Assembly (NCBI GenBank): GCA_963808705.1
Contig: CAWEHB010000016.1
Coordinates: 868,001 to 932,000 of the forward strand
From: JASHPR01 sp963808705
Lineage (GTDB): Bacteria; Actinomycetota; Actinomycetes; Streptosporangiales; Streptosporangiaceae
DNA length: 64,000 nt
Direction: 5' to 3'
The notes beneath the pieces are model-generated. The model had not been told where the DNA came from, did not search any database, and saw only the letters and a list, made by a program, of their open reading frames with translations. Shown piece after piece: positions 20,598 to 27,914 of this stretch. How positions within the stretch are numbered: position 1 is the first letter of the stretch; every line of letters starts with the position of its first letter. A program made the position numbers and the translations under genes.

Positions 20598-20843
20598 CTG
20601 CGGCTCCCGAACCTCAGCCAAATCCAGTTACCAGCAGCGTAGGCCCATGCGGTCAAACAGGACAGATGACCACGGCACCGGCGGGCGGGCGGCGGGGATC
20701 GTCTCCTGGGTCGGCATCGCGTTGCTGTCCGGCAGCGGGTAGGGATGCCGACGTCGAGGTGCCGGCCAGCGCGTTCAGCACGGCCTCCTCGGCGATAGCG
20801 GTGTTGCCCGGCCGGTCACCGCCCGGGGCTGGCGCCCGGCCGG

Positions 20844-21593
20844 TCACGGCCGGGTGGCATGAAAGGTCCAGATGTCGCTGCCCGGCCCGGGCCGGCAGTC
20901 GGCGCGGTGGCCGGCCGTGACGAGGATGTCGGTGAACCCGATCCCGGTCAGCAGCTCCTCGAACTCCCGCAGGCTCCAGTGCTGCAGCCGGAACCACTGC
21001 AGTTCCGTGGCGATCAGGGCGCCGTCCTGCCACTTCTCGTAGCGGAGCAGCCGGGTCGTCTGGTTGGCGGCCGAGTCGTACCAGGCGTGCATGACCTGGA
21101 GCGTCCACAGGAAGGAATCGCGGCGCCAGAAGCGCGGTGGCTCCGGCCCGGCGGTCAGCTGGGGCGGGTCGATGTCGACTATCAGCCGCCCGCCCGGCGC
21201 GAGCGACTCGCGAAAGCAGGCCAGGGCCTGCCGCGCGGCTGGTGCCCCGTCGAGGAGCTCGAACGACCCGGCCGGGATGATCACCGCCTGGTAGGCCTCC
21301 GGCCGCACAAAGGTCGTCATGTCCGCCTCGAGCAGGACCGGGTCCAGGCCGCGGTCCCGGCAGTGCTGCCGGCACACGGCCAGCATCTGCGGGGAGGTGT
21401 CCAGGCCCTCGACCTCGTGGCCCGCCTCCAGCAGCGGGATGAGGATGCGTCCCGTTCCGGCGGCCGGCTCCAGGATCCGCCCGCTGACCCCGGCCAGCAG
21501 GCCGGTGTAGTACTCGACGTCCCCGAACGAGTGCCCGATGGGCTTGTCGATCTCGTAGATCTCGGTGGCCAGCGTCCCGTAATCCCAGCTCAC
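20844..21593 (-). CDS. Class I SAM-dependent methyltransferase
   Basis: The 249-residue Rossmann-type methyltransferase has motif I RILEPAAGTGRILIPLLEAG, an acidic ribose-binding residue in VEGLDTSPQML, and EADMTTF at motif III. The C-terminal LREFEELLTGIGFTDILVTAG closes the fold. The methyl acceptor is unknown. The GTG at 21593 is preceded by GGAGGAG. It lies 16 bases downstream of an SDR oxidoreductase on the same strand, so the two are probably co-transcribed. Confidence 0.9.
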   Translation of the reverse strand: MSWDYGTLATEIYEIDKPIGHSFGDVEYYTGLLAGVSGRILEPAAGTGRILIPLLEAGHEVEGLDTSPQMLAVCRQHCRDRGLDPVLLEADMTTFVRPEAYQAVIIPAGSFELLDGAPAARQALACFRESLAPGGRLIVDIDPPQLTAGPEPPRFWRRDSFLWTLQVMHAWYDSAANQTTRLLRYEKWQDGALIATELQWFRLQHWSLREFEELLTGIGFTDILVTAGHRADCRPGPGSDIWTFHATRP

Positions 21594-21609
21594 CGTGACT
21601 CCTCCCGGT

Positions 21610-22422
21610 TCAGCGGAGCGTGATCACGTTGGCCGTGATCAGGGCGGCGGCGTCCGAGGCCAGGTAGGCGATCACCTCGGCCACCTCGGCGGGGCTGGCG
21701 ATGTGGAAGAGCGTGGGGCTCGCGGCGACCGCCTGGCGGACGTTCTCGGTCACCCAGCCGGTGTCGGTGACCGGCGGGTGGACCATGTTCGCGGTGACCC
21801 CGTACCTGGCCAGTTCCAGCGCCGCGGACATGGTGTAGCTCTCCTGCGCGGACTTGGCGGCGCCGTAGGACACCTCCTCGGGGAAGCCCAGGCCGCCGCC
21901 GGAGGTGAGCCCGATGATCCGGCCCCACTCTCCCCGGCGGGCGATGTGCCGCCGGGCGAACTCGGCGATCAGCAGGGCGGCGGCCATGGCGTCGACCGTG
22001 AACTGCTGCCGCCAGGTCTCGGCGCTCACCGGCCGCAGTGACCGGCCGAGCCGGTCGGTGCCCTCCGGCGCGAAGGTGTCGGCCAGCCAGCCGGTGGCGT
22101 TGTTCACCAAGATGTCCACCGATCCCAGCCCGGCCTCGGCCGCGTCGAACAGCGCGGCCGGGGCCGCCGGGTCGGACAGGTCGGCCTCGACGGTCACGGC
22201 CCAGCCGCCGTCGGCCCGGATCCGCGCGGCCACGGGCTCGGCGTCGCGCAGCCGGTGGTCGCGGTAGGCCTGCGGCGTACCGGGATCGGGCGGGTCCTCG
22301 ACCCGCAGGAACGTGCACAGCACCGCGCACCCGCGCCGGGCCAGCGCCTCGGCGGTCGCCGCCCCGATGCCGTGGTTGGCGCCCGTCACGATCGCCGTGT
22401 GAGCGCCCGCCCGGTCCGCCAC
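21610..22422 (-). CDS. Short-chain dehydrogenase/reductase
   Basis: The protein of about 270 residues has the NAD(P)-binding TGANHGIGAATAEAL, the NNA motif in DILVNNATGWLA, and catalytic Ser and YxxxK in SYGAAKSAQESY. The C-terminal SDAAALITANVITLR is typical of SDRs. The usual gap between the cofactor site and NNA is lengthened by about 20 residues (DPPDPGTPQAYRDHRLRDAE). The GTG at 22422 is chosen because GGAGG lies seven bases upstream; a GTG at 22431 is too close to it. It forms a likely two-gene unit with the methyltransferase. Confidence 0.9.
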   Translation of the reverse strand: MADRAGAHTAIVTGANHGIGAATAEALARRGCAVLCTFLRVEDPPDPGTPQAYRDHRLRDAEPVAARIRADGGWAVTVEADLSDPAAPAALFDAAEAGLGSVDILVNNATGWLADTFAPEGTDRLGRSLRPVSAETWRQQFTVDAMAAALLIAEFARRHIARRGEWGRIIGLTSGGGLGFPEEVSYGAAKSAQESYTMSAALELARYGVTANMVHPPVTDTGWVTENVRQAVAASPTLFHIASPAEVAEVIAYLASDAAALITANVITLR

Positions 22423-22521
22423 CGTGACCACCTCCCGCGTTGCCCGCCGCCCCGCGCCGATGAGTTATCGGCCCGGCCCCGGTCAGTAAGAGCAACCCGA
22501 TCGCACGCTAAGGAGGGACCA

Positions 22522-23001
22522 ATGACCGACCAGGGACTCACCATCTGCCTGTGGTTCGACACCGAGGGCGAGGCGGCAGCAAAGTACTACACCAGCATCT
22601 TCGCCGACTCCAGGATCGGCCGGGTCGCCCGGTACACCGAGGCCGGGCCGGGCGTTGCCGGCACGGTCGCGACCGTGGAGTTCGAGCTCAACGGCCAGAA
22701 GTTCATCGCGCTGAACGGCGGGCCGCAGTACACCTTCAACGCGGCCGTCTCGATCATGATCCCGTGCGCGGACCAGGACGAGGTGGATTACTACTGGAGC
22801 AGGCTTGCGGCGGGCGGCCAGGAGGTCGCCTGCGGCTGGGTGACGGACCGGTACGGGGTGTCCTGGCAGGTCGTCCCCACGGTGCTCGCCGACCTGATCG
22901 CCGACCCGGACCCGGAGAAGGCCCGGCGCGTCTTCGAGACGATGTTCACAATGACCAAGCTGGACATCGCCGCGCTGCAGAAGGCGTACGCGGGAGGGTG
23001 A
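22522..23001 (+). CDS. VOC-family (PhnB / demethylubiquinone-methyltransferase-like) protein
   Basis: The 159-residue single-domain protein begins MTDQGLTICLWFDTEGEAAA, continues YYTSIFADSRIGRVARYTE, and has the paired beta-alpha-beta-beta-beta modules of the glyoxalase/bleomycin-resistance (VOC) fold. CGWVTDRYGVSWQVVPTVL is the standard PhnB-like C-terminal segment. Actual catalysis is unknown. The start is set by AGGAGG six bases before the ATG at 22522. It is convergent with the MBL-fold gene. Confidence 0.9.
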   Translation: MTDQGLTICLWFDTEGEAAAKYYTSIFADSRIGRVARYTEAGPGVAGTVATVEFELNGQKFIALNGGPQYTFNAAVSIMIPCADQDEVDYYWSRLAAGGQEVACGWVTDRYGVSWQVVPTVLADLIADPDPEKARRVFETMFTMTKLDIAALQKAYAGG

Positions 23002-23019
23002 GGGCCGGGCCCGCCGCCA

Positions 23020-24723
23020 TCAGCGGACCGGGCCGATCTCGATGCCGGCGAGCTCGGCGTAGACGATGAACCGGAAGGGGTCGAGCTGCTGGTGCAGCTC
23101 GACCAGTCCGCGCAGCGCGTCCTGGCGGAGCCGGGCCAGCGCGGCGCTGTCCGGATACCGCAGCAGGCCCGGCTCGATGATCTCCAGTGCGAGGGCGTGG
23201 TCGCCCTGCCCGGTCAGGACGCCGGCCGCCCGCACGAACGGCTCCTCGCCGCCGGCCAGCAGGTCGAGCGCTGCCGCACGCGCGGCCGCGGGCACCGGGG
23301 CGAGCCCGTGCCCGTCCGCCTCCCAGTACCCGGTGCGCTGGTGGTAGAGCCGCGCGGCGAAGTTGTCGCGCATCACCAGGTACGGCACGACCGCCAGCGG
23401 GTGCTCCCGCAGGGCCTCCGGGAGCAGGGCCGCGTCCAGGATCGCGGGCAGCGTCAGCCCGCGGCCGATGCCGTCGAGCACATGCTCGCGCAGCGCGCCG
23501 AGCGCGATCGCCAAGCCCTCGACCGCGGCCACGGTGAACTGGTCGTCCAGTGGCGGGTGGCCCTGGATCAGGGCGCGCGGCCGCAGGTCGCGGATGAACC
23601 GGAGGGTCTCAAGCAGCCCTTCGGCCGAGCCCTCGGCGAAGAACGGCGCGCCCAGGTACGGCATCATGACGTCACCGGTGAACAGCAGCCCGCTGGCCGG
23701 CAGGTAGACCATCAGCGCGTCCGCGGTTTCGCCGCTGGTCGTGGGGTACAGCATCAGCTCGGTGCCGCCCACCCGCAGCGCGGTCGGCTCGGCGATCAGC
23801 TGGTCCGGGGTGACCGGCGGGCCGCCGGTCCCGGTTTCCCCGGTGAAGTTACGGAACGGCAGGTGGTTACCCCGCTGCCGGTCCTGCTCCGCCGGGAAGC
23901 CGGCCTGGGCGATCACCGTGGTGTCCGGCCCGAGCAGCGCGCCGATCCCGCCCACGTGGTCGAAGTGCGCGTGGGTGAGGATCACGTGCGTGATCTTCGT
24001 GCCCGCCGGGAAGCCGGCGTCGGCGACCGCGGCCCGGACGCGGTGTTCCGCCGTCCCGGCGTCGATCGCGATCACGCCCTCGGCGGTGGTGATGAACGCG
24101 AAGTCGCCGAAGTCGTAGCCCTGCGCCACGAGCACGCCGGGTTCCGGCCTGAGCAGGGTCGGCGCGGTCATCCGGAACCCGTCCGCCGCGTTGCCCCAGT
24201 CGGTGCCGAACAGCAGCCGGGCGCCGTCCCGGGGTACCCCGGATCGCTCCGCGGCCTCGGCGGCCTTGTCATCCTGCCCCAGCGCCGCGTACGCGGCCGC
24301 CAGCCCCCAGTAGACCCCGCGCATCAGCAGCGGCGGGAACTGGTCGCGGACGGCCAGCACGAACTCCAGGTCCGCCACCGCCTGCTGCGCGCGGTCCGGG
24401 TCGCCCGGCAGGCTGGCCAGCGCGAGGCCGCGGAGGTACTGCGGCAGGCCGAGATCGGCCGAGGCGGCCGTGTTCAGCTTGGCGAGTGCCTCGCCGGTTT
24501 CGTCGCCGAGGCGGGCCTGGAAGAACCCGGCGAGGGCGAGGGGCAGGGGCTGGCCGCCGCTCGCGTCGGACACGCGCTGGAAGTAGCGGAACCCCTCGGC
24601 GTCCTGGCCGGCCGCGACGAGCCGGGCGGCGAGCGTCACGACCGTGGCCCGGTCGGCGCCGGGCCACGCGGCGGCGGTCTCGAGCGATTCGATATCCCGG
24701 TGGCGGGTGAGTGGTCCGGTCAT
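23020..24723 (-). CDS. MBL-fold metallohydrolase with TPR-like N-terminus and alkylsulfatase-like C-terminus
   Basis: The 567-residue protein has an N-terminal helical, TPR-like region of about 160 residues. A metallo-beta-lactamase domain follows with the zinc motif THAHFDHVGG, GLLFTGDVMMPYLG and ALIQGHPPLDDQ. The C-terminal region with YHQRTGYWEADGHGLAPVPA recalls the dimerisation segment of alkyl/aryl sulfatases. It is probably a hydrolase; the substrate is unknown. It is divergently transcribed from an HxlR-type regulator across a short region with a palindrome, suggesting local regulation. AAGGGAA precedes the ATG. Confidence 0.85.
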   Translation of the reverse strand: MTGPLTRHRDIESLETAAAWPGADRATVVTLAARLVAAGQDAEGFRYFQRVSDASGGQPLPLALAGFFQARLGDETGEALAKLNTAASADLGLPQYLRGLALASLPGDPDRAQQAVADLEFVLAVRDQFPPLLMRGVYWGLAAAYAALGQDDKAAEAAERSGVPRDGARLLFGTDWGNAADGFRMTAPTLLRPEPGVLVAQGYDFGDFAFITTAEGVIAIDAGTAEHRVRAAVADAGFPAGTKITHVILTHAHFDHVGGIGALLGPDTTVIAQAGFPAEQDRQRGNHLPFRNFTGETGTGGPPVTPDQLIAEPTALRVGGTELMLYPTTSGETADALMVYLPASGLLFTGDVMMPYLGAPFFAEGSAEGLLETLRFIRDLRPRALIQGHPPLDDQFTVAAVEGLAIALGALREHVLDGIGRGLTLPAILDAALLPEALREHPLAVVPYLVMRDNFAARLYHQRTGYWEADGHGLAPVPAAARAAALDLLAGGEEPFVRAAGVLTGQGDHALALEIIEPGLLRYPDSAALARLRQDALRGLVELHQQLDPFRFIVYAELAGIEIGPVR

Positions 24724-24780
24724 CGCGTGAGTTCCCTTCCCGCGAGCTGGCGTCGGGCGGGATGCATCGGGTTGCCTCCC

Positions 24781-24852
24781 AGTTAGTTGCTTGAGCAGAC
24801 TAACTATCTCCCGGGCGGGTCAGTCTTGTCAAACGACTTACTGGGGTAGACT
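24781..24852 (+). promoter_or_regulatory. Palindromic operator and leaderless promoter of the HxlR gene
   Basis: A perfect inverted repeat AGTTAGT (24781-24787) / ACTAACT (24799-24805) is separated by 11 bases between the divergent MBL-fold and HxlR genes. Downstream, TTGTCA (24826-24831) and TAGACT (24847-24852) form a weak promoter with 15-base spacing. The -10 ends six bases before the ATG at 24859, implying a leaderless mRNA. HxlR proteins often bind such palindromes. Confidence 0.55.
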
Positions 24853-24858
24853 GCGTCC

Positions 24859-25335
24859 ATGCAAGTCACGAGCCTGGCCGAGTGGAACTGCTCGATCGCC
24901 AAGACGCTCGATGTGGTGGGCGAGTGGTGGACGCTGCTGATCCTGCGGGACGCCTTCCGCGGCACCCGGCGGTTCGACGACTTCCAGGCCAGCCTGGGCC
25001 TGGCCCGTAGCGTGCTGACCACCCGGCTGCGCAAGCTGACCGAGCACGGGGTGCTGGAGCGGCGCGCCTACTCCTCCCGCCCGCCCCGGTACGAGTACCA
25101 GCTGACCGAGAAGGGCCGGGCGCTGTTCCCCGTGATCACGGCGCTGATCCAGTGGGGGGACACCTGGGCCCCCGGCCCGGACGGCCCGCCGGTCGTGCTC
25201 GTGCACGACGCCTGCGGGAACGTCACCCAGCCCGTGCTGACCTGCCCGCAGTGCCACGGCGAGGTGAGCGCGGCGAACGCCCACAGCGAGCCCGGCCCGG
25301 GCAGCCGGCCCGTCCCGGCCGGAGCCCAGCACTAG
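24859..25335 (+). CDS. HxlR-family winged-helix transcriptional regulator
   Basis: The 158-residue protein has the HxlR signature: conserved Cys in EWNCSIAKTLDVVGEWWTLL, ILRDAFRGTRRFDDFQASLG, LTTRLRKLTEHGVLERR and YQLTEKGRALFPVI. A C-terminal tail (LTCPQCHGEVSAANAH) carries a CxxC pair, common in this family. It likely represses or activates the divergent MBL-fold gene in response to redox or reactive carbonyl signals (inference from family and gene arrangement). It overlaps the convergent GNAT gene by four bases. Confidence 0.93.
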   Translation: MQVTSLAEWNCSIAKTLDVVGEWWTLLILRDAFRGTRRFDDFQASLGLARSVLTTRLRKLTEHGVLERRAYSSRPPRYEYQLTEKGRALFPVITALIQWGDTWAPGPDGPPVVLVHDACGNVTQPVLTCPQCHGEVSAANAHSEPGPGSRPVPAGAQH

Positions 25336-25940
25336 GCGAGATCCATATGGAACTGCTGCGCGAGCCAGTCGTCGCGCCGCAACCGGTACTCCACATCGCC
25401 GTGCTCGTTGCCGTCCACCGGGTCGGGCCAGTTCAGGTGCACGGTGCGCGCGTACCTCAGCCCGGCCTTCTCCATGACGGCGCGGGACCGGGTGTTGACG
25501 GTCATGGTGGTGGCCACGATCTCCTCGACGCCGAGCTCGGTGAACGCCCGGCGGACCAGGGCCCGCACCCCCTCGGTCGCGTATCCTCGGCCCCAGGCCC
25601 GCCGCCGCAGCCGGTAGCCCAGCGAGGCGGTGCGCGCGGGAAGCGGCGCGTCGGCCCAGTCCACCATCGCGGCGCCGACAGCCTTGACCGGGCGCAGGCC
25701 GAACCACCCGATGAACTCCCCGTCGCCGCGGGTAGCTGCCCAGTGCCCGAAGTCCCGGTACCGCGCGTAATAGCCCAGGAACCGCGGTAGCACCTCGGTC
25801 TCGATCTCCGCCCGCGACTTGGTCTTCCTGGAGATGAACCGCATGACGGCCGGATCCCCGTCCAGTTCCAGCAGGCCGTCCACGTCGGCGGCGGTGAACC
25901 GCCGCAGCACCAGACGCTCGGTAACCAGCACCGGCTCCAC
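25332..25940 (-). CDS. GNAT-family N-acetyltransferase (RimJ/RimL type)
   Basis: LVTERLVLRRFTAADVDGLL at the N-terminus, the acetyl-CoA loop RRAWGRGYATEGVRALVR, and TMTVNTRSRAVMEKAGLRY identify a RimJ/RimL-like acetyltransferase. These acetylate protein N-termini, antibiotics or small amines; the acceptor is unknown. Two starts are possible: TTG at 25967 or GTG at 25940. The GTG is used because it lies a few bases after the DUF397 stop and gives the normal N-terminal length. Confidence 0.88.
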   Translation of the reverse strand: MEPVLVTERLVLRRFTAADVDGLLELDGDPAVMRFISRKTKSRAEIETEVLPRFLGYYARYRDFGHWAATRGDGEFIGWFGLRPVKAVGAAMVDWADAPLPARTASLGYRLRRRAWGRGYATEGVRALVRRAFTELGVEEIVATTMTVNTRSRAVMEKAGLRYARTVHLNWPDPVDGNEHGDVEYRLRRDDWLAQQFHMDLA

Positions 25941-25947
25941 GCACCAG

Positions 25948-26136
25948 TCAGAGATCGAACTCCCCAAGCTTGACCGCTGCTACGAACGCGGTCCACTCGC
26001 CCGACCCGAAACTCAGCACCGGGCCGTGGGGATCTTTGGAGTCGCGGACGTCTACTGCGTCATCCTGGCCACGCACCTCGACGCAGTTGGAGTTGCTGTT
26101 GCTGGCGCTACTCTTACGCCAAGCTGAACCGATCAT
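25948..26136 (-). CDS. DUF397 protein
   Basis: The 62-residue protein begins MIGSAWRKSSASNSNSNCVE and continues VRDSKDPHGPVLSFGSGEWT, the diagnostic DUF397 pattern. DUF397 proteins are small actinobacterial proteins encoded next to XRE/DUF5753 regulators, with proposed roles in development or antibiotic control (WhiJ-like loci in Streptomyces). The start overlaps the stop of the upstream XRE gene (ATGA), so the two are translationally coupled. Confidence 0.95.
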   Translation of the reverse strand: MIGSAWRKSSASNSNSNCVEVRGQDDAVDVRDSKDPHGPVLSFGSGEWTAFVAAVKLGEFDL

Positions 26137-27014
26137 AATTGCTGTAACTCCCTCGATGCTTGTCTGAGTAGATCTTGTGATGCCTTCTCGTCTAATGCGG
26201 CAGACCATATGCCGCTGAATGCTCCGTCGTAACGCTCAATCTCTCTTGGCTTGTCCAGGTACAGGTCGCCCGTGAAACCATCGACGTAGACCGTTGGCGG
26301 TTCACTTGCCCGGCCGTCGCCGTTAAGCGGGAACCGCAGGATGACGAACGGGCCGGACATGATCCCGTAGTGCAGACCGGCGCTGAACGGCATTATGCGA
26401 AGCGTCACGTTCGGCAGCTCGCTAGCGTCCAGCAGTCGCCTGAGCTGGTCAGACATTACTTCTGCACCCCCCACGGGGCGCCTGATGACCGCCTCGTTAA
26501 GCACGATGCTTAGCTCTGGCGCGGCCGTCACCCGCGTCACCAGTGATTGTCGCGCAATGCGAAGCTGAACGCGGCGGTCTACCTCGTCGGCCTCTTCGTG
26601 TTCTGCGCCTATGATGGTGCGTGCATATCCCTCTGTCTGCAGCAGCCCCGGCACAAGCTCTGACTCATACCAGGCGATACTGGCTGCCGCTTCCTCCAGC
26701 CCGATATAGACGTCAAACCCCTCGGGAATGACGTCGCCGTAGGAGTGCCACCAGCCGCGTGCCTTGGTTTCCTTGGCTAGTCCCATGAGCGCCTGGGTCA
26801 GTTCTGGCGTTGCCCCGTAGATCCTGCACATCGCCTCCACGTCCAGGCTCCGCAGGCCGACCTGACCCGTCTCGATGCGCCAGATTTTGGCCTCCGACCA
26901 CTCCAACCGGGCGGCAGCAGCCCGCACGGTCAGCCGCTGGCTGTTGCGAAGATCGCGGAGGTACCGGCCAAGCTGCCTGCGCGGCACGGTCGATCCAGTC
27001 GTCTCCTCGGGCAT
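26133..27014 (-). CDS. XRE-type helix-turn-helix regulator with DUF5753 domain
   Basis: The 293-residue protein has an N-terminal helix-turn-helix (LGRYLRDLRNSQRLTVRAAA, then ARLEWSEAKIWRIETGQVGL). A DUF5753 sensor-like domain follows, with the characteristic IAWYESELVPGLLQTEGYAR and YVDGFTGDLYLDKPREIERY. It is the DNA-binding member of the WhiJ-like cluster. GGAG lies close to the ATG. It is divergent from the HATPase gene, and 27015-27168 probably carries both promoters. Confidence 0.95.
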   Translation of the reverse strand: MPEETTGSTVPRRQLGRYLRDLRNSQRLTVRAAAARLEWSEAKIWRIETGQVGLRSLDVEAMCRIYGATPELTQALMGLAKETKARGWWHSYGDVIPEGFDVYIGLEEAAASIAWYESELVPGLLQTEGYARTIIGAEHEEADEVDRRVQLRIARQSLVTRVTAAPELSIVLNEAVIRRPVGGAEVMSDQLRRLLDASELPNVTLRIMPFSAGLHYGIMSGPFVILRFPLNGDGRASEPPTVYVDGFTGDLYLDKPREIERYDGAFSGIWSAALDEKASQDLLRQASRELQQL

Positions 27015-27168
27015 CGCTCCACCTTCCCTCTGAGCGAGGGATGCTATCCCTCGTTATGAAAGCATCCCTGCGCACGCTTCGCAATAGATTTACCGCAATG
27101 ACAATCTTCTGTCGAGACTTCAATATGAAGTCTTGCAAATTGACGATGCGCGGTGCTTGACTCTGCTT

Positions 27169-27624
27169 ATGAGTGGCAGCCCTTCCACTGCACGGGCACT
27201 GCCCGGGTGGCGCTCGGGTATCGCCTCCTGGCCGCTGCGTAGCCACCTGGAACTAGCTGCGCTGACGACTGCCGTCCCGTGCGCCCGGCTGCACACCAGG
27301 TCTATTGCTCGTGAGTGGGGCCTGTCAGCGGGTCATGCGAATACCGCAGAGCTGATCGTCTCCGAGTTGGTCACCAACAGCCTCAAGGCATCCGAAGGCT
27401 TGGAGTCACCCGTCATCCGCCTCTGGCTGATCTCCGACAGGCAGTGGATCCTGATACAGGTCTGGGACCAGAACGACGAGCTACCGGAACGCAACGACGT
27501 AGGCCCAGACTCCGACAGCGGCAGGGGCCTGATGATCATCGACGCCCTCAGCGCTGACTGGGGATCCTGCTCAGAGGCCAACGGCAAGATCGTCTGGGCG
27601 TTGGCTCGCGAGGACACGACATGA
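27169..27624 (+). CDS. ATP-binding anti-sigma-factor-like HATPase (RsbW-like)
   Basis: The 151-residue single GHKL/HATPase_c domain has the N-box ELIVSELVTNSLKASEG, the G1-type VWDQNDELPE and G2-type SDSGRGLMIIDALSADWG. In Streptomyces such short kinases act as anti-sigma factors or regulators within WhiJ/AbaA-type clusters. It sits divergently from its usual partners. The ATG at 27169 gives the conserved N-terminal length; an upstream in-frame start would add 12 unsupported residues. Base composition here is lower in GC than most of the window. Confidence 0.88.
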   Translation: MSGSPSTARALPGWRSGIASWPLRSHLELAALTTAVPCARLHTRSIAREWGLSAGHANTAELIVSELVTNSLKASEGLESPVIRLWLISDRQWILIQVWDQNDELPERNDVGPDSDSGRGLMIIDALSADWGSCSEANGKIVWALAREDTT

Positions 27625-27750
27625 CCGGGCGTATGGCAAGGCGTCAACGGGCTCTACCACGCCAGCCTCACCGGAGCGAGCCGTCCGATAACCGTCCGGG
27701 TCGAGGATGCCGAGAATCTTCGGGACGATATCAGGCGCACGATCGCCCAA
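27621..27750 (+). pseudogene. Remnant of a small gene running into the CRISPR array
   Basis: An ATG overlaps the HATPase stop (ATGA), but after three codons the sensible reading moves to another frame: VWQGVNGLYHASLTGASRPI then TVRVEDAENLRDDIRR. This looks like a short protein whose frame has shifted and whose 3' end has been replaced by the CRISPR terminal repeat at 27745. It could not be matched to a named family. Confidence 0.3.
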
Positions 27751-27914
27751 ATGGAGCCCGCTCTTGGAGAGCGGGATGACCTCGCGCTGGCCAGCTTGCC
27801 GGCCGACCCGGAGCGGGCGCCGCAATGGAGCCCGCTCTTGGAGAGCGGGATGACCGCAGACCCAGCCGATCACCATCAACACGACCACCGCGCCGCAATG
27901 GAGCCTGCTCTTAG
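27745..27914 (-). CRISPR. CRISPR array, three 36-bp repeats (third split by an insertion sequence)
   Basis: Repeat units lie at 27745-27780, 27819-27854 and from 27892. The shared core contains CCCGCTCTTGGAGAGCGGGA, a perfect 8-bp stem with a 3-base loop, then TGAC. Spacers are 38 bp (27781-27818) and 37 bp (27855-27891). On the minus strand the repeat begins GTCATCCCGCTCTCC, and the unit at 27745 is degenerate at its far end, as terminal repeats usually are. The array therefore reads leftwards, downstream of csb1-csb2 on the same strand. The third repeat is cut after CTTAG at 27914 and resumes at 29489. Confidence 0.85.

Noticed and set aside
20653..20843. Possible small gene between the APC permease and the methyltransferase
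   Set aside because: The frame is an extension of an antisense shadow; no start with ribosome site and no family.
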